Below, in pieces: positions 16,715 to 26,315 of a stretch of 64,000 nt of DNA; the stretch's first letter is position 1, and each line of letters opens with the position of its first letter. Made by a program: the position numbers and the translations under genes. This DNA is from Microbacterium sp. AG238 (GTDB taxonomy: Bacteria; Actinomycetota; Actinomycetes; Actinomycetales; Microbacteriaceae), in the NCBI RefSeq assembly GCF_003610405.1, contig NZ_RAQC01000001.1, positions 2,108,001-2,172,000 of the forward strand. The letters are read 5' to 3'. Under the pieces are notes generated by a model, which saw only the letters and a program-made list of their open reading frames with translations, made no database searches and was not told the origin of the DNA.

Positions 16715-18037
16715 CTAGGCCGGGGTGAAGCCCAGCTTGTCAGCGCCTCGTGCGATCCAGGGATGCCGTGAGAATGCGTCCCACACGAGCGTCGAGCCGA
16801 GTGCCGCGGCGCCGAGCAGCGCGGTTGCCCCCTTGTTGAGCCCGTATCGGGGCTCGGCGTACCAGGGTTCGTCGCCGTCGAGGTTGACTCCGTCGGTTGC
16901 GCCCCAATCGTTCCACGCGCCCGGGTGCTCATCGCGCAGCACCCGCAGTGCGGGCGCCACCTCATCGGGCGCGAGGGCGAGCGCCCCGAAGAGCGAGACG
17001 GGCGGCACCGTGCCGTCGGCGTGCGGCTCGCGCAGCGCGGGGCGCGCCCCGTTGACGACGTACCCGCCCGGGCCGAGGCCCGCCGCCGGACCCCAGAGTC
17101 CAGCGTCGAAGGTCTTCCATCGTCCCGCCTGGTCTGCGCACCACGCGCGCGAGGCCAACGACGCCTCACGAGCGTTCGCCCACCAGTCACGCCCGTCGAG
17201 GTCGCGCACCCGCTGGAACGGGTAGAACGCGAGGGGAAAGTGGTACGTGAACAGGGTTCCGGCCGGCTCGTGCACGCACTCGTGCCCGCCGTACGATCCC
17301 ACGGGCTTGTCGAACCCCCGCCACAGCGCGCGCGCGAGTTCGGGCGACACCGACTCGTGGCCGGCAGCGAGGAGGTACATGGGCAGCTGCTCGGCGGTCA
17401 TCGACCAGGCGCTCACGAATCCGGCCTCATCGGCGCCGTCGGCGTAATCGTCCTCGCGGTCGGCGACCCACGCCATCCGCACGACGGTCCGGTCGCCCGA
17501 GTCGTCGATGATCCACGGCCAGTCGATGCGCTGCAGCAGGCGCTCGGTGCGCTCGCCGATCTCCCGTCCGGCGTCGCCGTCGCCGGCGAAGAAGGATGCC
17601 GCCACCGCGGCGCCGCAGAGCGCGAGCGTCGTGTCGATCGTGGAGTACTCCGATCGGCCTTGGCGCTCGCCGGTGGCCGCGTCGACGAAATGCGCGAGGA
17701 ACCCGCCGCGTTGCGGCACCGACTGTTCCAGGGTGCGCAGTGTCGCGGCGGCCCGGTCGCGGACGTCGCCGCGGTCGAGGATGCCGCGCTCGACGCCGAC
17801 GCACCAGGCCGCCAGGGCGAAGCCGGTCGCCGCGACGGTCGCGACCCCCGGCAGGTCGTCGCGGTCGAGCACGAGTCCGCAACCGGGGCTGTCGAGACCA
17901 GCGGTCGCGTGCGCCCACAGCCACCGGATCGATGCGTCGACCTCGCGCTCGGTGAGCTCGCGGATGTCCGCGGGAAGCTCACCAACAGGAAGCCCAGTGC
18001 CAGGAAGCCCAATGCCAGGAAGCTCAGTGTCGGTCAC
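16715..18037 (-). CDS. Glycoamylase-domain (PF10091/GH144-like) glucanase
   Basis: About 440 residues. The sequence matches the glycoamylase-like (alpha/alpha)6 toroid: TVAATGFALAAW, NAREASLASRAWC, a block GLWGPAAGLGPGGYVVNGARP, and YGLNKGATALLGAAALG. Characterised members (GH144) are endo-beta-1,2-glucanases. No signal peptide is seen, so it probably acts in the cytoplasm on imported oligosaccharides, consistent with its place as the last gene of the importer operon. It starts from GTG overlapping the ATPase stop by 4 bp (GTGA). The N-terminus has a short Gly-Leu-Pro-Gly-rich stretch (GIGLPGTGLPVGELP) that may be a linker or tail. Confidence 0.78.
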   Translation of the reverse strand: MTDTELPGIGLPGTGLPVGELPADIRELTEREVDASIRWLWAHATAGLDSPGCGLVLDRDDLPGVATVAATGFALAAWCVGVERGILDRGDVRDRAAATLRTLEQSVPQRGGFLAHFVDAATGERQGRSEYSTIDTTLALCGAAVAASFFAGDGDAGREIGERTERLLQRIDWPWIIDDSGDRTVVRMAWVADREDDYADGADEAGFVSAWSMTAEQLPMYLLAAGHESVSPELARALWRGFDKPVGSYGGHECVHEPAGTLFTYHFPLAFYPFQRVRDLDGRDWWANAREASLASRAWCADQAGRWKTFDAGLWGPAAGLGPGGYVVNGARPALREPHADGTVPPVSLFGALALAPDEVAPALRVLRDEHPGAWNDWGATDGVNLDGDEPWYAEPRYGLNKGATALLGAAALGSTLVWDAFSRHPWIARGADKLGFTPA

Positions 18038-19740
18038 GCGGCGGTCCTTCTCTCGAACGGGTTGGGGATGGCATCGAGCAGCTGTCGGGTGTACTCGGCC
18101 TGCGGGTTGTCGATGACCTGGTCGGCCGGCCCCGCCTCGATGAGCTCGCCGCCTCGGAGCACGAGCGCGTGGTTGGCGAGGCTCTTGGCCGAGAGCAGGT
18201 CATGGGTGATGTACAGCATCCCGACGCCGTGGTCGGCGACGAGCGACTGCAGCACCTCGAGGATCTCGGCACGGATCGACACGTCGAGGCTCGCGATCGG
18301 TTCGTCGGCGACGACGAGTCGCGGCTCGGCGGCGAGGGCGCGGGCGATGACGACGCGCTGACGTTGGCCGCCCGAGAGCTCGTGCGGGAGACGCCCGAGG
18401 TACCGGCCCGCCGGGGTCAGGCCGACCTGTTCGAGCAGGCTCGCCGACCGCTCCACGGCCTCGCGACGCCCGACGTGCAGGAAGTTCGCGAGCGGTCGCG
18501 ACAGCGAGTACCCCACGGTGAGCGTCGGGTTGAGTGCGGCGTACGGATCCTGGAACACGTACTGCACGTTGCGCCGATACTCGCGCGCTATCCGGCCGTG
18601 GAGCGTCGTGATGTCGTGCGCCTCGCCGTCTTTCTGTCCGTAGTAGCGCACCGAGCCCGAAGTCGGATCGTCGATGCGGGTGAGGATGCGCGCGATCGTC
18701 GACTTTCCCGAGCCCGACTGGCCCACCAGCGCCGTCACCTCGCCCTCGCGCAGCGTGAATGAGACGTCCTTCACGGCATCCACATGCTCCGTCCGCAGCC
18801 CCTGCCGCTTCGAGAACCGGCGGTGGAGGTTCTCGACGTCGATGACGGGGGCGTGCTCGACCGGAGCCTCCTGCGACACCTCGACGGGCGCTTCGAGCTC
18901 GGCTCCGGTGTACCCGGCGACGTCCTCGCCGAGCAGCTCGGCGTACGACCCGACGAGGTGGATGGAATACGGATGCCGCGGGCCCGTGGTCACGGCATCC
19001 TGCGCGCTCATGTCTTCGACGATCTCGCCCTCGTACATGACGGCGACGCGGTCGGCGAAGTCGAGGAGCGTGCCCATGTCGTGGGTGATGAGGATCGCAC
19101 CGAATCGCTCGCGTTCCTGCAGCTCACGGATCTTGTCGAGGATCGACTTCTGAACCACGACGTCGAGCCCCGTGGTGGGCTCGTCGAACAGCACCAGTTT
19201 CGGCTTGAGCGCGAGCGCGAGGGCGAGGTTCACCCGCTGCTTCATGCCGCCCGACAGCTCGTGCGGGTACATGTCGAGAAACCGGGCGTCGACGCTGACG
19301 AGGTCGAACAGCTCCTCCGCGCGTGCCCGCGCAGCCGCTGTGCCCGCCCCGGTGTGCTCGGCGAGGATGTCCTCGAACATCTTCCGGACGCGCACGACCG
19401 GGTTGAGCGAGTTCATGCTCGACTGGAACACCGTCGACACGTACGACCAGCGCAACGGGCGCAGCTCGTCGTCGGCGAGTGCCGTGACGTCGCGATCGCC
19501 CCATCGGATCGAGCCGCCGGTGATGTGCCCCGGGCTCCGCAGCAGGCGCAGCACGGCCTGTGCGAACGTCGTCTTGCCCGAGCCCGATTCGCCGGCGAGT
19601 CCCACGAACTCGCCGGGTGCGACGCGCAGCGACACCCGCTTGACCGCGTCGAGCGTGGCGCCGAGCTTCGGCCGGTACTGCACCGACAGGTCGGACACAT
19701 CGAGCACGGGCGCCGCGCTCGGATCGGATGTCGGGCTCAT
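18034..19740 (-). CDS. Double-ATPase of a dipeptide/oligosaccharide ABC importer
   Basis: 568 residues with two nucleotide-binding domains fused in one chain, replacing the usual DppD and DppF pair. Domain 1 has Walker A GESGSGKTT (about 50-58), signature LSGGMKQR and Walker B LVLFDEP. Domain 2 has GQSGSGKST, LSGGQRQR and LVVADEP; each is followed by the switch His (ITHD). Both sites look functional. It energises the importer encoded by the next three genes upstream. ATG at 19740 overlaps the permease stop by 4 bp; the frame continues upstream through the permease in another frame and is not coding there. Confidence 0.93.
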   Translation of the reverse strand: MSPTSDPSAAPVLDVSDLSVQYRPKLGATLDAVKRVSLRVAPGEFVGLAGESGSGKTTFAQAVLRLLRSPGHITGGSIRWGDRDVTALADDELRPLRWSYVSTVFQSSMNSLNPVVRVRKMFEDILAEHTGAGTAAARARAEELFDLVSVDARFLDMYPHELSGGMKQRVNLALALALKPKLVLFDEPTTGLDVVVQKSILDKIRELQERERFGAILITHDMGTLLDFADRVAVMYEGEIVEDMSAQDAVTTGPRHPYSIHLVGSYAELLGEDVAGYTGAELEAPVEVSQEAPVEHAPVIDVENLHRRFSKRQGLRTEHVDAVKDVSFTLREGEVTALVGQSGSGKSTIARILTRIDDPTSGSVRYYGQKDGEAHDITTLHGRIAREYRRNVQYVFQDPYAALNPTLTVGYSLSRPLANFLHVGRREAVERSASLLEQVGLTPAGRYLGRLPHELSGGQRQRVVIARALAAEPRLVVADEPIASLDVSIRAEILEVLQSLVADHGVGMLYITHDLLSAKSLANHALVLRGGELIEAGPADQVIDNPQAEYTRQLLDAIPNPFERRTAA

Positions 19741-20735
19741 GACTTCTCCTCTTCGCGAAGGTGCGGGTTGCTGAGCATGTCGACGCCGAAGTTCACGAAC
19801 GTCAGCGACGTCATGAGGAGCGCGAGCATGACGCCGGGCGCGACCAGCCAGACCCAGAGGCCCTGAACGAGCGCGCCGTTGGCGTTGGCCTGAGCGAGCA
19901 TCTGACCCCAGCTGACGGTGTTGGGATCGCCGAAGCCCATGAACGACAGGCCGGCCTCGGCGGCGATCGCGGCGGTCGCGGCCCCGATGAAGCCCGAGAC
20001 GATCAGCGATGACATGTTCGGCATGATCTCCCGGAACACGATGCGCAGCATCCCGTCGCCGCCGAACCGCGCGGCGGTGACGTAATCGCGGTTGCGCATC
20101 GAGATGATGAGCGATCGCATCTCGCGCGATGCGCCCGCCCAGCTGGTGATCGCGATCACGAAGACGAGGAGACCGAGCCCGCGCGTCTCGCTGTACGCGA
20201 CGATGACCATCATCAGCGGGAGCACCGGGATCACCAGGGCCAGGTTCGTCAGGAACGACAGGATGTCGTCGAGCAGCCCGCCCTCGCGGTAGCCGGCGAG
20301 CAGCCCGACCACGATCGCGATGACGATCGTGGCGAGTCCTCCGAGCACCCCGATCGCGAACGAGAGGCGGGTGCCGTGGACGAGCTGCGTCCAGATGTCG
20401 TAGCCGAGCGTGTTCGTGCCCATCCAGTGGGTCCAGCTCGGATCCTGCGACGGCGCGAAGGTCGCGTCGTTCGGTCGGTACGGCGAGAGGAGATCGGCGA
20501 ACACCGCGACGAGCAGGAACACCACGAGCATCACGATGCCCACGCGCGCCTTCCTGCTCGACCAGATGACGGCGTACCACCGGGCGGGTCGGACGACCGC
20601 CACGATCTCTTTGGTCGATGCATCCTCGTCGGTCACGCGCCGCCGGAAGGTGCGGACGGGCTCGGTGCGCATCGGTTCGGTTCGCGCCGGTTGCGGCATC
20701 GAGGCCGGCTGGGGGATGGGGGTCTCATCGGACAT
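19737..20735 (-). CDS. ABC importer permease, DppC/OppC type
   Basis: 332 residues: a ~50-residue charged cytoplasmic N-terminus with PEPVRT-like repeats (RTEPMRTEPVRT), then six membrane segments. Contains the extended N-terminal OppC domain (GIVMLVVFLLVAVFADLL, HWMGTNTLGYDIWTQLVHG) and the EAA-type loop REMRSLIISMRNRDYVTAAR. It pairs with the permease at 20753-21739. Substrate is set by the binding protein. Confidence 0.92.
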   Translation of the reverse strand: MSDETPIPQPASMPQPARTEPMRTEPVRTFRRRVTDEDASTKEIVAVVRPARWYAVIWSSRKARVGIVMLVVFLLVAVFADLLSPYRPNDATFAPSQDPSWTHWMGTNTLGYDIWTQLVHGTRLSFAIGVLGGLATIVIAIVVGLLAGYREGGLLDDILSFLTNLALVIPVLPLMMVIVAYSETRGLGLLVFVIAITSWAGASREMRSLIISMRNRDYVTAARFGGDGMLRIVFREIMPNMSSLIVSGFIGAATAAIAAEAGLSFMGFGDPNTVSWGQMLAQANANGALVQGLWVWLVAPGVMLALLMTSLTFVNFGVDMLSNPHLREEEKS

Positions 20736-20752
20736 CGTTCGTCACCTGCCTT

Positions 20753-21739
20753 TCACGCCTTGGCCCGGCGGGCCCGGGGGTCGATGAGGGGGTAGAGGAG
20801 GTCGACGATGAAGTTCGCCGTCAGCACGATGACGATCGTCGCCAGCAGGATGGCCTGCATGAGGGGGAAGTCGCGGTTCGAGGTCGCCTCGCCCATGAGG
20901 CGCCCCATGCCGGGGTAGTCGAAGACCGTCTCGATGAGGATCGAGCCGCCCATGAGCACACCCAGCGACAACGCGAACCCCGTGATGACCGGGAGCAGCG
21001 CGTTCCGAGCCGCATAGCCGAGGGCGAGGGTGCGCTCCTTCAGTCCGGCGGCTGCGCCGAGGCGGATGTAGTCCTCGCCGAGCACCTGCACCATGGTGTT
21101 CCGCATCGACAGGATGAAGCCGATCGGAGCCGTGACCATCAGCGTCAGCGCCGGGAGGAACCCATGCGAGACGACGTCGGCGATGTGGATCGGGGAGAGC
21201 CCCGGGGTCGTGTAGCCGTAGCCGCCGGATGCCGGGAACCAACCGAGCGTGTACGCGAAGACGAACAGGACGATGAGACCGATCCACACGGACTGCAGGT
21301 TGCCGACGAAGGTCGAGCCGACCGAGATCGTCGCGTCGAAACGGCTGTTGCGCCGCCACGCGGCGATCGCCCCGAGCAGCGTGCCCAGCACGAACGAGAG
21401 GATCTGGGTGATGCCGACGAGAACGAGCGTCCACGGCAGCGCCTGGCCGATGACGTCGGCGACGGGGTACGGGAAGTATGTGAACGACGTGCCGAGGTCG
21501 AACGACGCGAGCTGTCGCAGATAGTCGCCGTACGCGATGAAGACGTTGTCGTTCGAGTAGCCGAGCATCGCCTTCACGGCGGCCACCTGGGCCGGATCGA
21601 TCTCGCCCTGGCCGTTGAGCTGACGGACCATGATCTCGGCCGGATCGCCGGGCTGGAGCCGGGGGATGATGAAGTTCAGCGTGATCGCGGCCCAGAGAGT
21701 GAGCAGGAAGTAGCCGGTCTTGCGGGCGTAGTAGGCCAT
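20753..21739 (-). CDS. ABC importer permease, DppB/OppB type
   Basis: 328 residues, six membrane segments, beginning MAYYARKTGYFLLTLWAAIT. The large external loop after helix 1 and the coupling motif MRNTMVQVLGEDYIRLGAAAG are characteristic of DppB/OppB. It lies 3 bp downstream of the binding-protein gene and 17 bp before the second permease, so one transcript is near certain. Confidence 0.92.
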   Translation of the reverse strand: MAYYARKTGYFLLTLWAAITLNFIIPRLQPGDPAEIMVRQLNGQGEIDPAQVAAVKAMLGYSNDNVFIAYGDYLRQLASFDLGTSFTYFPYPVADVIGQALPWTLVLVGITQILSFVLGTLLGAIAAWRRNSRFDATISVGSTFVGNLQSVWIGLIVLFVFAYTLGWFPASGGYGYTTPGLSPIHIADVVSHGFLPALTLMVTAPIGFILSMRNTMVQVLGEDYIRLGAAAGLKERTLALGYAARNALLPVITGFALSLGVLMGGSILIETVFDYPGMGRLMGEATSNRDFPLMQAILLATIVIVLTANFIVDLLYPLIDPRARRAKA

Positions 21740-21742
21740 GGC

Positions 21743-23449
21743 TCAGTCCTCCCCGCCGGCATCCGCCCCGCCGGCATCCGCCTCTCCCGGCGGGCGCAGG
21801 TTCGGGAGGACGCGGATGAGCTGGTCGACCGGATACGGGTTGTCTTCGCTCGGCCATCCGACGGCGTTGTTCGTGCGGTAGATGAGCCGGTTCGGCGCGT
21901 ACTGCAGCGCGATGTAGGGGAACTCGGTCATGAAGATGTCGATGATCCGGGCTTCGATCTCGGCGGTGCGGCTCTCGTCGGTGGTGTTGGTCCACTCGGC
22001 GATGAGAGCGTCGATCTCCGGGTTGACGTAGCGGGCGCGGTTCAGCAGAAGCTCCTGCTCGGTCGAGATCTGCGAGGCCTGCAGCTTCGCGCCGAGGTCG
22101 CGCGCCCGCTGGCATCCGCCGCTGATGAAGTCGACCGTCATGTCGAAGTCGCCGGCCTTCTGCATCCCCTCGATCGCGTTGGGATCGGTCGTGACCATGC
22201 GCACCGAGATGCCGACGTCGGCGGCGTTGCGGGCGACGACATCCGCCATGGCGATGACGTCCATCCACCCGGCCTGCACGCTGAAGACGAACGACAGCGG
22301 CTCGCCGTTCTCGTCGACGCGGAGCCCGTCGGGCCCGCGCTCGTAGCCGGCGGCATCCAGCATCTCGTTCGCCCGCGCGGGGTCGTAGGGGATGAACTCC
22401 TTGCCCCGCCACTGCTCGGGCACCGCCTGCTCCTGGAAGGGGAGGAGCAGCATCGTCTGGCTCGCCGGCTCCATGATGCCGAAGCTCGCGCGCTGGCTGA
22501 GCGCCTCGCGATCGAGCGCGTAGGCGAAGGCCTCGCGGAATCTCGGGTCGTTGAGCACCGGGCGCTCGTTGTTGAGCACGAGGGCGGTGATGGCGTCGGG
22601 CGGGTAGAAGAAATGCGCGTTCTCGGGGTCGGGCGCCACCACCGAGCGGTTGGGGTTGGGGATGTCGCCGCGGTAGAGGTCGAGCGCGCCGCTGCGGAGC
22701 TTCAGTGCCCCGGAGTTCGCGTCGTACTGGCCCTCGAGCGAGAGGCGCTGGACGCGGACCTCGTCGGCGTTCCAGTAGTTCTCGTTGCGCTCGAGCACGA
22801 GGCGGCGCCCGTTGTAGGACTCGGGGGTGAACGGGCCGGTGCCCACGCCCTGCTCGTCGACGAACAGGGTCGGATCGCCCTGCGCGGCGTAGATGTGCTC
22901 GGGCAGGATCTTGGTGTTCTGCAGGATGGCGTCGGTCTTCGGCACCGCGGCACCCGCGAAGTCGAAGACGACGGTGTGGTCGTCGGCCGCGGTGACGCTC
23001 TCGGCGGGAGCGCCGAAGAAGTCGCCCCACAGGCCCGACTTGTCGGCGGCGGGGAACTCCTTGCCCGCCATGAAGGTGTACACGACGTCGTCAGCGGTGA
23101 AGGGCTCGCCATCGCTCCACTCCACGCCCTCGCGCAGGGTCAGCACGAGGCGGTCGGGGCGTTCCCACTCGTAGTCGGTGGCGAGCCAGGGCACGGCCTC
23201 GCAGGTGAATCGGTCTCGGATCATGAGCGGCTCGAAGAGCCAGGTCTGAACCGTCGCGTTGGGGGAGAGCCAGTTGTAGTTGAGCAGTCCCTGCACCGAC
23301 CCGCCGGCCTCGGACGGCATCCGCAGCTCGTCGATGAAGCCCGGCGGGGCTTCGGGTGCGGGCTCGAGGCCGACATTCGCGCACGCGGATGTCGCGAGCA
23401 GCGCGGTCAGGGCGATCGCTCCCGCCGCCAGTCCTCTGCGTCTTCTCAT
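21743..23449 (-). CDS. Family 5 extracellular solute-binding lipoprotein
   Basis: 568 residues. Lipobox LLATSACAN gives an N-terminal lipid anchor. The body is the family 5 (DppA/OppA) fold: VLTLREGVEWSDGEPFTADDVVYTF-type motif, GTGPFTPESYN and NNERPVLNDPRFREAFAYALDR-type stretches are recognisable. Family 5 proteins bind peptides, nickel, or, in several organisms, cello- and other oligosaccharides. The adjoining glucanase, GH13 enzyme and LacI regulator argue for a sugar here. ATG at 23449 with GAGGAGGTTCC upstream as ribosome site; an upstream in-frame GTG region was rejected because the signal peptide starts here. Confidence 0.9.
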   Translation of the reverse strand: MRRRRGLAAGAIALTALLATSACANVGLEPAPEAPPGFIDELRMPSEAGGSVQGLLNYNWLSPNATVQTWLFEPLMIRDRFTCEAVPWLATDYEWERPDRLVLTLREGVEWSDGEPFTADDVVYTFMAGKEFPAADKSGLWGDFFGAPAESVTAADDHTVVFDFAGAAVPKTDAILQNTKILPEHIYAAQGDPTLFVDEQGVGTGPFTPESYNGRRLVLERNENYWNADEVRVQRLSLEGQYDANSGALKLRSGALDLYRGDIPNPNRSVVAPDPENAHFFYPPDAITALVLNNERPVLNDPRFREAFAYALDREALSQRASFGIMEPASQTMLLLPFQEQAVPEQWRGKEFIPYDPARANEMLDAAGYERGPDGLRVDENGEPLSFVFSVQAGWMDVIAMADVVARNAADVGISVRMVTTDPNAIEGMQKAGDFDMTVDFISGGCQRARDLGAKLQASQISTEQELLLNRARYVNPEIDALIAEWTNTTDESRTAEIEARIIDIFMTEFPYIALQYAPNRLIYRTNNAVGWPSEDNPYPVDQLIRVLPNLRPPGEADAGGADAGGED

Positions 23450-23502
23450 CGGAACCTCCTCGTTCCTCTGTGAGGCCGGTCGCTCCTCGACCGGTCGCGT
23501 TC

Positions 23503-24525
23503 TCAGTCGGGCATCGCCTCCGGCGTCGATTCCGGCGCGCAGCCGCACGACTCCCGCACGACCAGTCGGGTCGGCAGGACGGTGTGCGATCGGATGTCGT
23601 CGCCCAGCGCACCGGCCGCTGCGCGAGCGCCGAGCTCGGCGATCGGCTGGTGCACCGTCGTCAGGCGCGGCGAGGCGATGCCGGCGAGAGCCTGGTCGTC
23701 GAAGCCCGTGACCGCGACATCCGCCGGGATGCGGTGGCCGAGGCCCGGCAGTGTGGCCAGCATGCCGATCGCGAGCTCGTCGTTGGCGCAGACGAGAGCA
23801 TCGGGCAGATCCGCGTCATCGTGCAGCATCCGGGCGGCGACCGCGCCGCTGCGCACGTCGAGGCCGAGCCGGACGGGCTCACCCGCCTCGGCGAGACCGC
23901 GCTGCTCGAGAGCGTCGCGGAAGCCCTCGTAACGCCACGCCGTGTCGGGTGACCCCGAGGGCTCACCGACGAAGCGCATGCGGCGGTACCCGTGCACGTC
24001 GGCGAGGTGGCCGGTGAGCTCGGCGGCGGCCGCGCGGCCGTCGGTCACCACGGTCGCTGCCTCGTCGGCCTCGCCGGCGACGACGATCACTCGGCCCGAG
24101 CGTGCGAGCGCGGCGACCTCGTCGGACGGCAGCGTGCCGCCGGCGATGATGAGTCCGTCGGTGCGTTCGGCGAGTTGGCGCACGGCCCCGGCGGCGTCGG
24201 GCCGCAGGTGGGTTCCGACGACGTTGATGACGACGCCGCGCTCGACCGCCACCGACTCGGCGCCCTCGATGAGCTGGGCGAAGTAGGGGCCGCCGAGTCC
24301 GGGCAGCACGATGCCGAGAGTGTTCGTGCGCTGATACGACAGGGCGCGGCCGAGAGCCGAGGGGCGGTATCCCAACCGGTCGATCGCGGCCTGGACGCGT
24401 TGTTTCGTTTCGGCGACGACGCGCGGATCGTCGTGCGTGACGCGCGAGACGGTCGCGACCGACACCCCGGCCTCGCGGGCGATGTCGCGGATGGTCGGGC
24501 GAACGGCGGGGGAATCGGAAGCCAC
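23503..24525 (-). CDS. LacI-family transcriptional regulator
   Basis: About 340 residues. The N-terminal helix-turn-helix is TIRDIAREAGVSVATVSRVT, followed by the hinge SALGRALSYQRTNTLG and a periplasmic-binding-protein-like effector domain ending VVRESCGC. It most likely represses the downstream importer/glucanase genes and the divergent GH13 gene, releasing DNA on binding a sugar. GTG at 24525 was chosen because AGGTGGG lies five bases upstream; the GTG at 24540 is the alternative. Two matching operators lie in the 160-bp gap to the GH13 gene. The importer genes follow after 53 bp, possibly on the same transcript. Confidence 0.9.
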   Translation of the reverse strand: MASDSPAVRPTIRDIAREAGVSVATVSRVTHDDPRVVAETKQRVQAAIDRLGYRPSALGRALSYQRTNTLGIVLPGLGGPYFAQLIEGAESVAVERGVVINVVGTHLRPDAAGAVRQLAERTDGLIIAGGTLPSDEVAALARSGRVIVVAGEADEAATVVTDGRAAAAELTGHLADVHGYRRMRFVGEPSGSPDTAWRYEGFRDALEQRGLAEAGEPVRLGLDVRSGAVAARMLHDDADLPDALVCANDELAIGMLATLPGLGHRIPADVAVTGFDDQALAGIASPRLTTVHQPIAELGARAAAGALGDDIRSHTVLPTRLVVRESCGCAPESTPEAMPD

Positions 24526-24599
24526 GCGGGCCCACCTCACTTCGTCGTGTCGGGTGCGGGTGCTGGTGTCTGGTGCCGGGTTGCTCTGTGATCCGGCGA

Positions 24600-24613
24600 T
24601 GTAACCGGATACA
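24600..24613. promoter_or_regulatory. LacI-type operator, distal
   Basis: TGTAACCGGATACA, a near-perfect inverted repeat that differs by one base from the perfect copy 32 bp away. The central C-C-G-G and flanking TGTAA are typical of LacI-family sites in actinobacteria. Located between the regulator and the GH13 gene. Confidence 0.8.
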
Positions 24614-24631
24614 TTGGGGACTGTACCTCCG

Positions 24632-24645
24632 TGTAACCGGTTACA
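24632..24645. promoter_or_regulatory. LacI-type operator, proximal
   Basis: TGTAACCGGTTACA, a perfect 14-bp palindrome. Its centre is 32 bp, about three helical turns, from the distal copy, so one tetramer or two dimers could bind the same face of the helix. It lies 40 bp before the GH13 start codon. Confidence 0.88.
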
Positions 24646-24685
24646 TCAAGCCTTGCATCGAGAAAACCTGCGAAGGAGCAGCGTC

Positions 24686-26281
24686 ATGACCCTCGTTCCC
24701 CTGGCCGATCGCCTCGACCGCCTCGTCCTGTATCAGGCGTATCCGCAGAGCTTCGCCGACGCTGACGGCAACGGCATCGGCGATCTCGACGGTGTCGCGG
24801 CGCGACTGGATTACCTCGCCTGGCTCGGCGTCGATGCCGTGTGGCTCAACCCCGTCTTCGTCTCGCCCTTCCGCGACGCCGGGTACGACGTCGCCGACTT
24901 CGACCGTGTGGCCGACCGGTACGGCGGCGACGCGGCGATGGACCGGCTCCTCGCCGAGGCCGAGCGGCGGGGCATCGGGATCGTGCTCGACCTCGTGGCG
25001 GGTCACACCTCGGACGAGCACGTGTGGTTCGGCGACGCGCTGGCCGCGCCCGTCGACGGTGACCCGGAGGGTGACCGGTACGTCTTCAGCCCCGTGGCCG
25101 CAGACGGATTCGTGCCGGTGCCGCGCGGGGACCGCGGGTTCTACAAGCCGAACTTCTTCCACTTCCAGCCCGCGCTGAACTTCGGCTACGCCCGGCCTCA
25201 TCCGGACGAGCCGTGGCGTCAGGCCGTCGATGCACCCGGGCCATCGCGCAACCGAGATGCCCTCGTCGACATCATCCGGCGGTGGTACGACCGCGGTGTC
25301 GCGGGATTCCGCGTCGACATGGCCGCGTCGCTCGTGAAGGACGATCCCGGACACGTCGAGACCGCGAAGCTCTGGCACGACGTGCACCGTCGTCTCGACC
25401 GCACGCACCCGGGCCGCATCCTCATCTCCGAGTGGGGCGACCCGGCACGAGCGGTGCCCGCGGGATTCGACGTCGACTTCTTCCTGCAGTTCGGCGGCGA
25501 CTTCGACGGGATGCCGCTGAAGTCGCTGTTCGAGAACGGCTCGGGCACCGTCCACGAGGCATGGCCCGCCCGCGACGCGTGGGCCGACGCCGCCGGTCGA
25601 GGCGACGCGGCAGACTTCGTCGAGGCGTGGTCCGAGGCGCGCGATGCCATCCGTGAGGCCGGCAGCCGGGGGATCGTCGGGCTGCCGACGGCGAACCACG
25701 ACTTCACGCGCATGGTCAGCGGCGACCGCGATGCGCGGCAGGCCCGCGCGGCGCTGCTGCTCGTGCTGACCTGGCCGGCGATGCCCTCGATCTACTACGG
25801 CGACGAGATCGGCATGCGCTACCTGCCGGGCGTCGGCCCTCTCGAGGGGTCGTCGCTCGGGCCGACGTACGAGCGAGCGGGATCGCGCACGCCGATGGCC
25901 TGGGGAACGGTGGAGATTCTCGGGCAGCGCGCCCACGAGTCGAGGTACCTGCCCGCCGACCCGGCCCCGGACGCCCCGACCGTGGCGCGGCAGCTGCATG
26001 ACCCGGCATCCCTCCTGCACTTCCTACGTGAAGCGATCGCGCTGCGGCGGGGCGATCCCCGACTGTCGGCGCGGGCCGACGTGACGGTCGAATCGACCGG
26101 CTACCCCTTCGTGTACCGGCGGGGAGGGTCGCTTCTGGTCGCGCTCAATCCGGCCGACCGGCCCTGCGACGTGGCGCTCGGTGGCCGCGGCATCCCTCTC
26201 CTGTCGTTCGGGGCGCGTGTCGAGGGCACGACCCTGCGCCTCGAGCCCTTCGGCGCGGCCGTGATCGACCTCGGCCGCTGA
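24686..26281 (+). CDS. GH13 alpha-glucosidase-type hydrolase
   Basis: 531 residues, complete GH13 barrel. Region I is DLVAGHTSDEH, region II GFRVDMAAS with nucleophile Asp211, region III ILISEWGDP with acid/base Glu249, region IV TANHDF with Asp339. The N-terminal YQAYPQSFADADGNGIGDL motif is that of oligo-1,6-glucosidase, trehalulose-type and related exo-acting enzymes. It should split an alpha-glucosidic bond of a small sugar in the cytoplasm; linkage is not readable from sequence. No signal peptide. ATG at 24686 has GAAGGAG eight bases upstream. Divergent from lacI and behind both operators, so probably induced with the importer operon. Confidence 0.9.
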   Translation: MTLVPLADRLDRLVLYQAYPQSFADADGNGIGDLDGVAARLDYLAWLGVDAVWLNPVFVSPFRDAGYDVADFDRVADRYGGDAAMDRLLAEAERRGIGIVLDLVAGHTSDEHVWFGDALAAPVDGDPEGDRYVFSPVAADGFVPVPRGDRGFYKPNFFHFQPALNFGYARPHPDEPWRQAVDAPGPSRNRDALVDIIRRWYDRGVAGFRVDMAASLVKDDPGHVETAKLWHDVHRRLDRTHPGRILISEWGDPARAVPAGFDVDFFLQFGGDFDGMPLKSLFENGSGTVHEAWPARDAWADAAGRGDAADFVEAWSEARDAIREAGSRGIVGLPTANHDFTRMVSGDRDARQARAALLLVLTWPAMPSIYYGDEIGMRYLPGVGPLEGSSLGPTYERAGSRTPMAWGTVEILGQRAHESRYLPADPAPDAPTVARQLHDPASLLHFLREAIALRRGDPRLSARADVTVESTGYPFVYRRGGSLLVALNPADRPCDVALGGRGIPLLSFGARVEGTTLRLEPFGAAVIDLGR

Positions 26282-26315
26282 CCGGCCCGGCGTGGTGGGG
26301 GGTGTGGGTGCCCGT

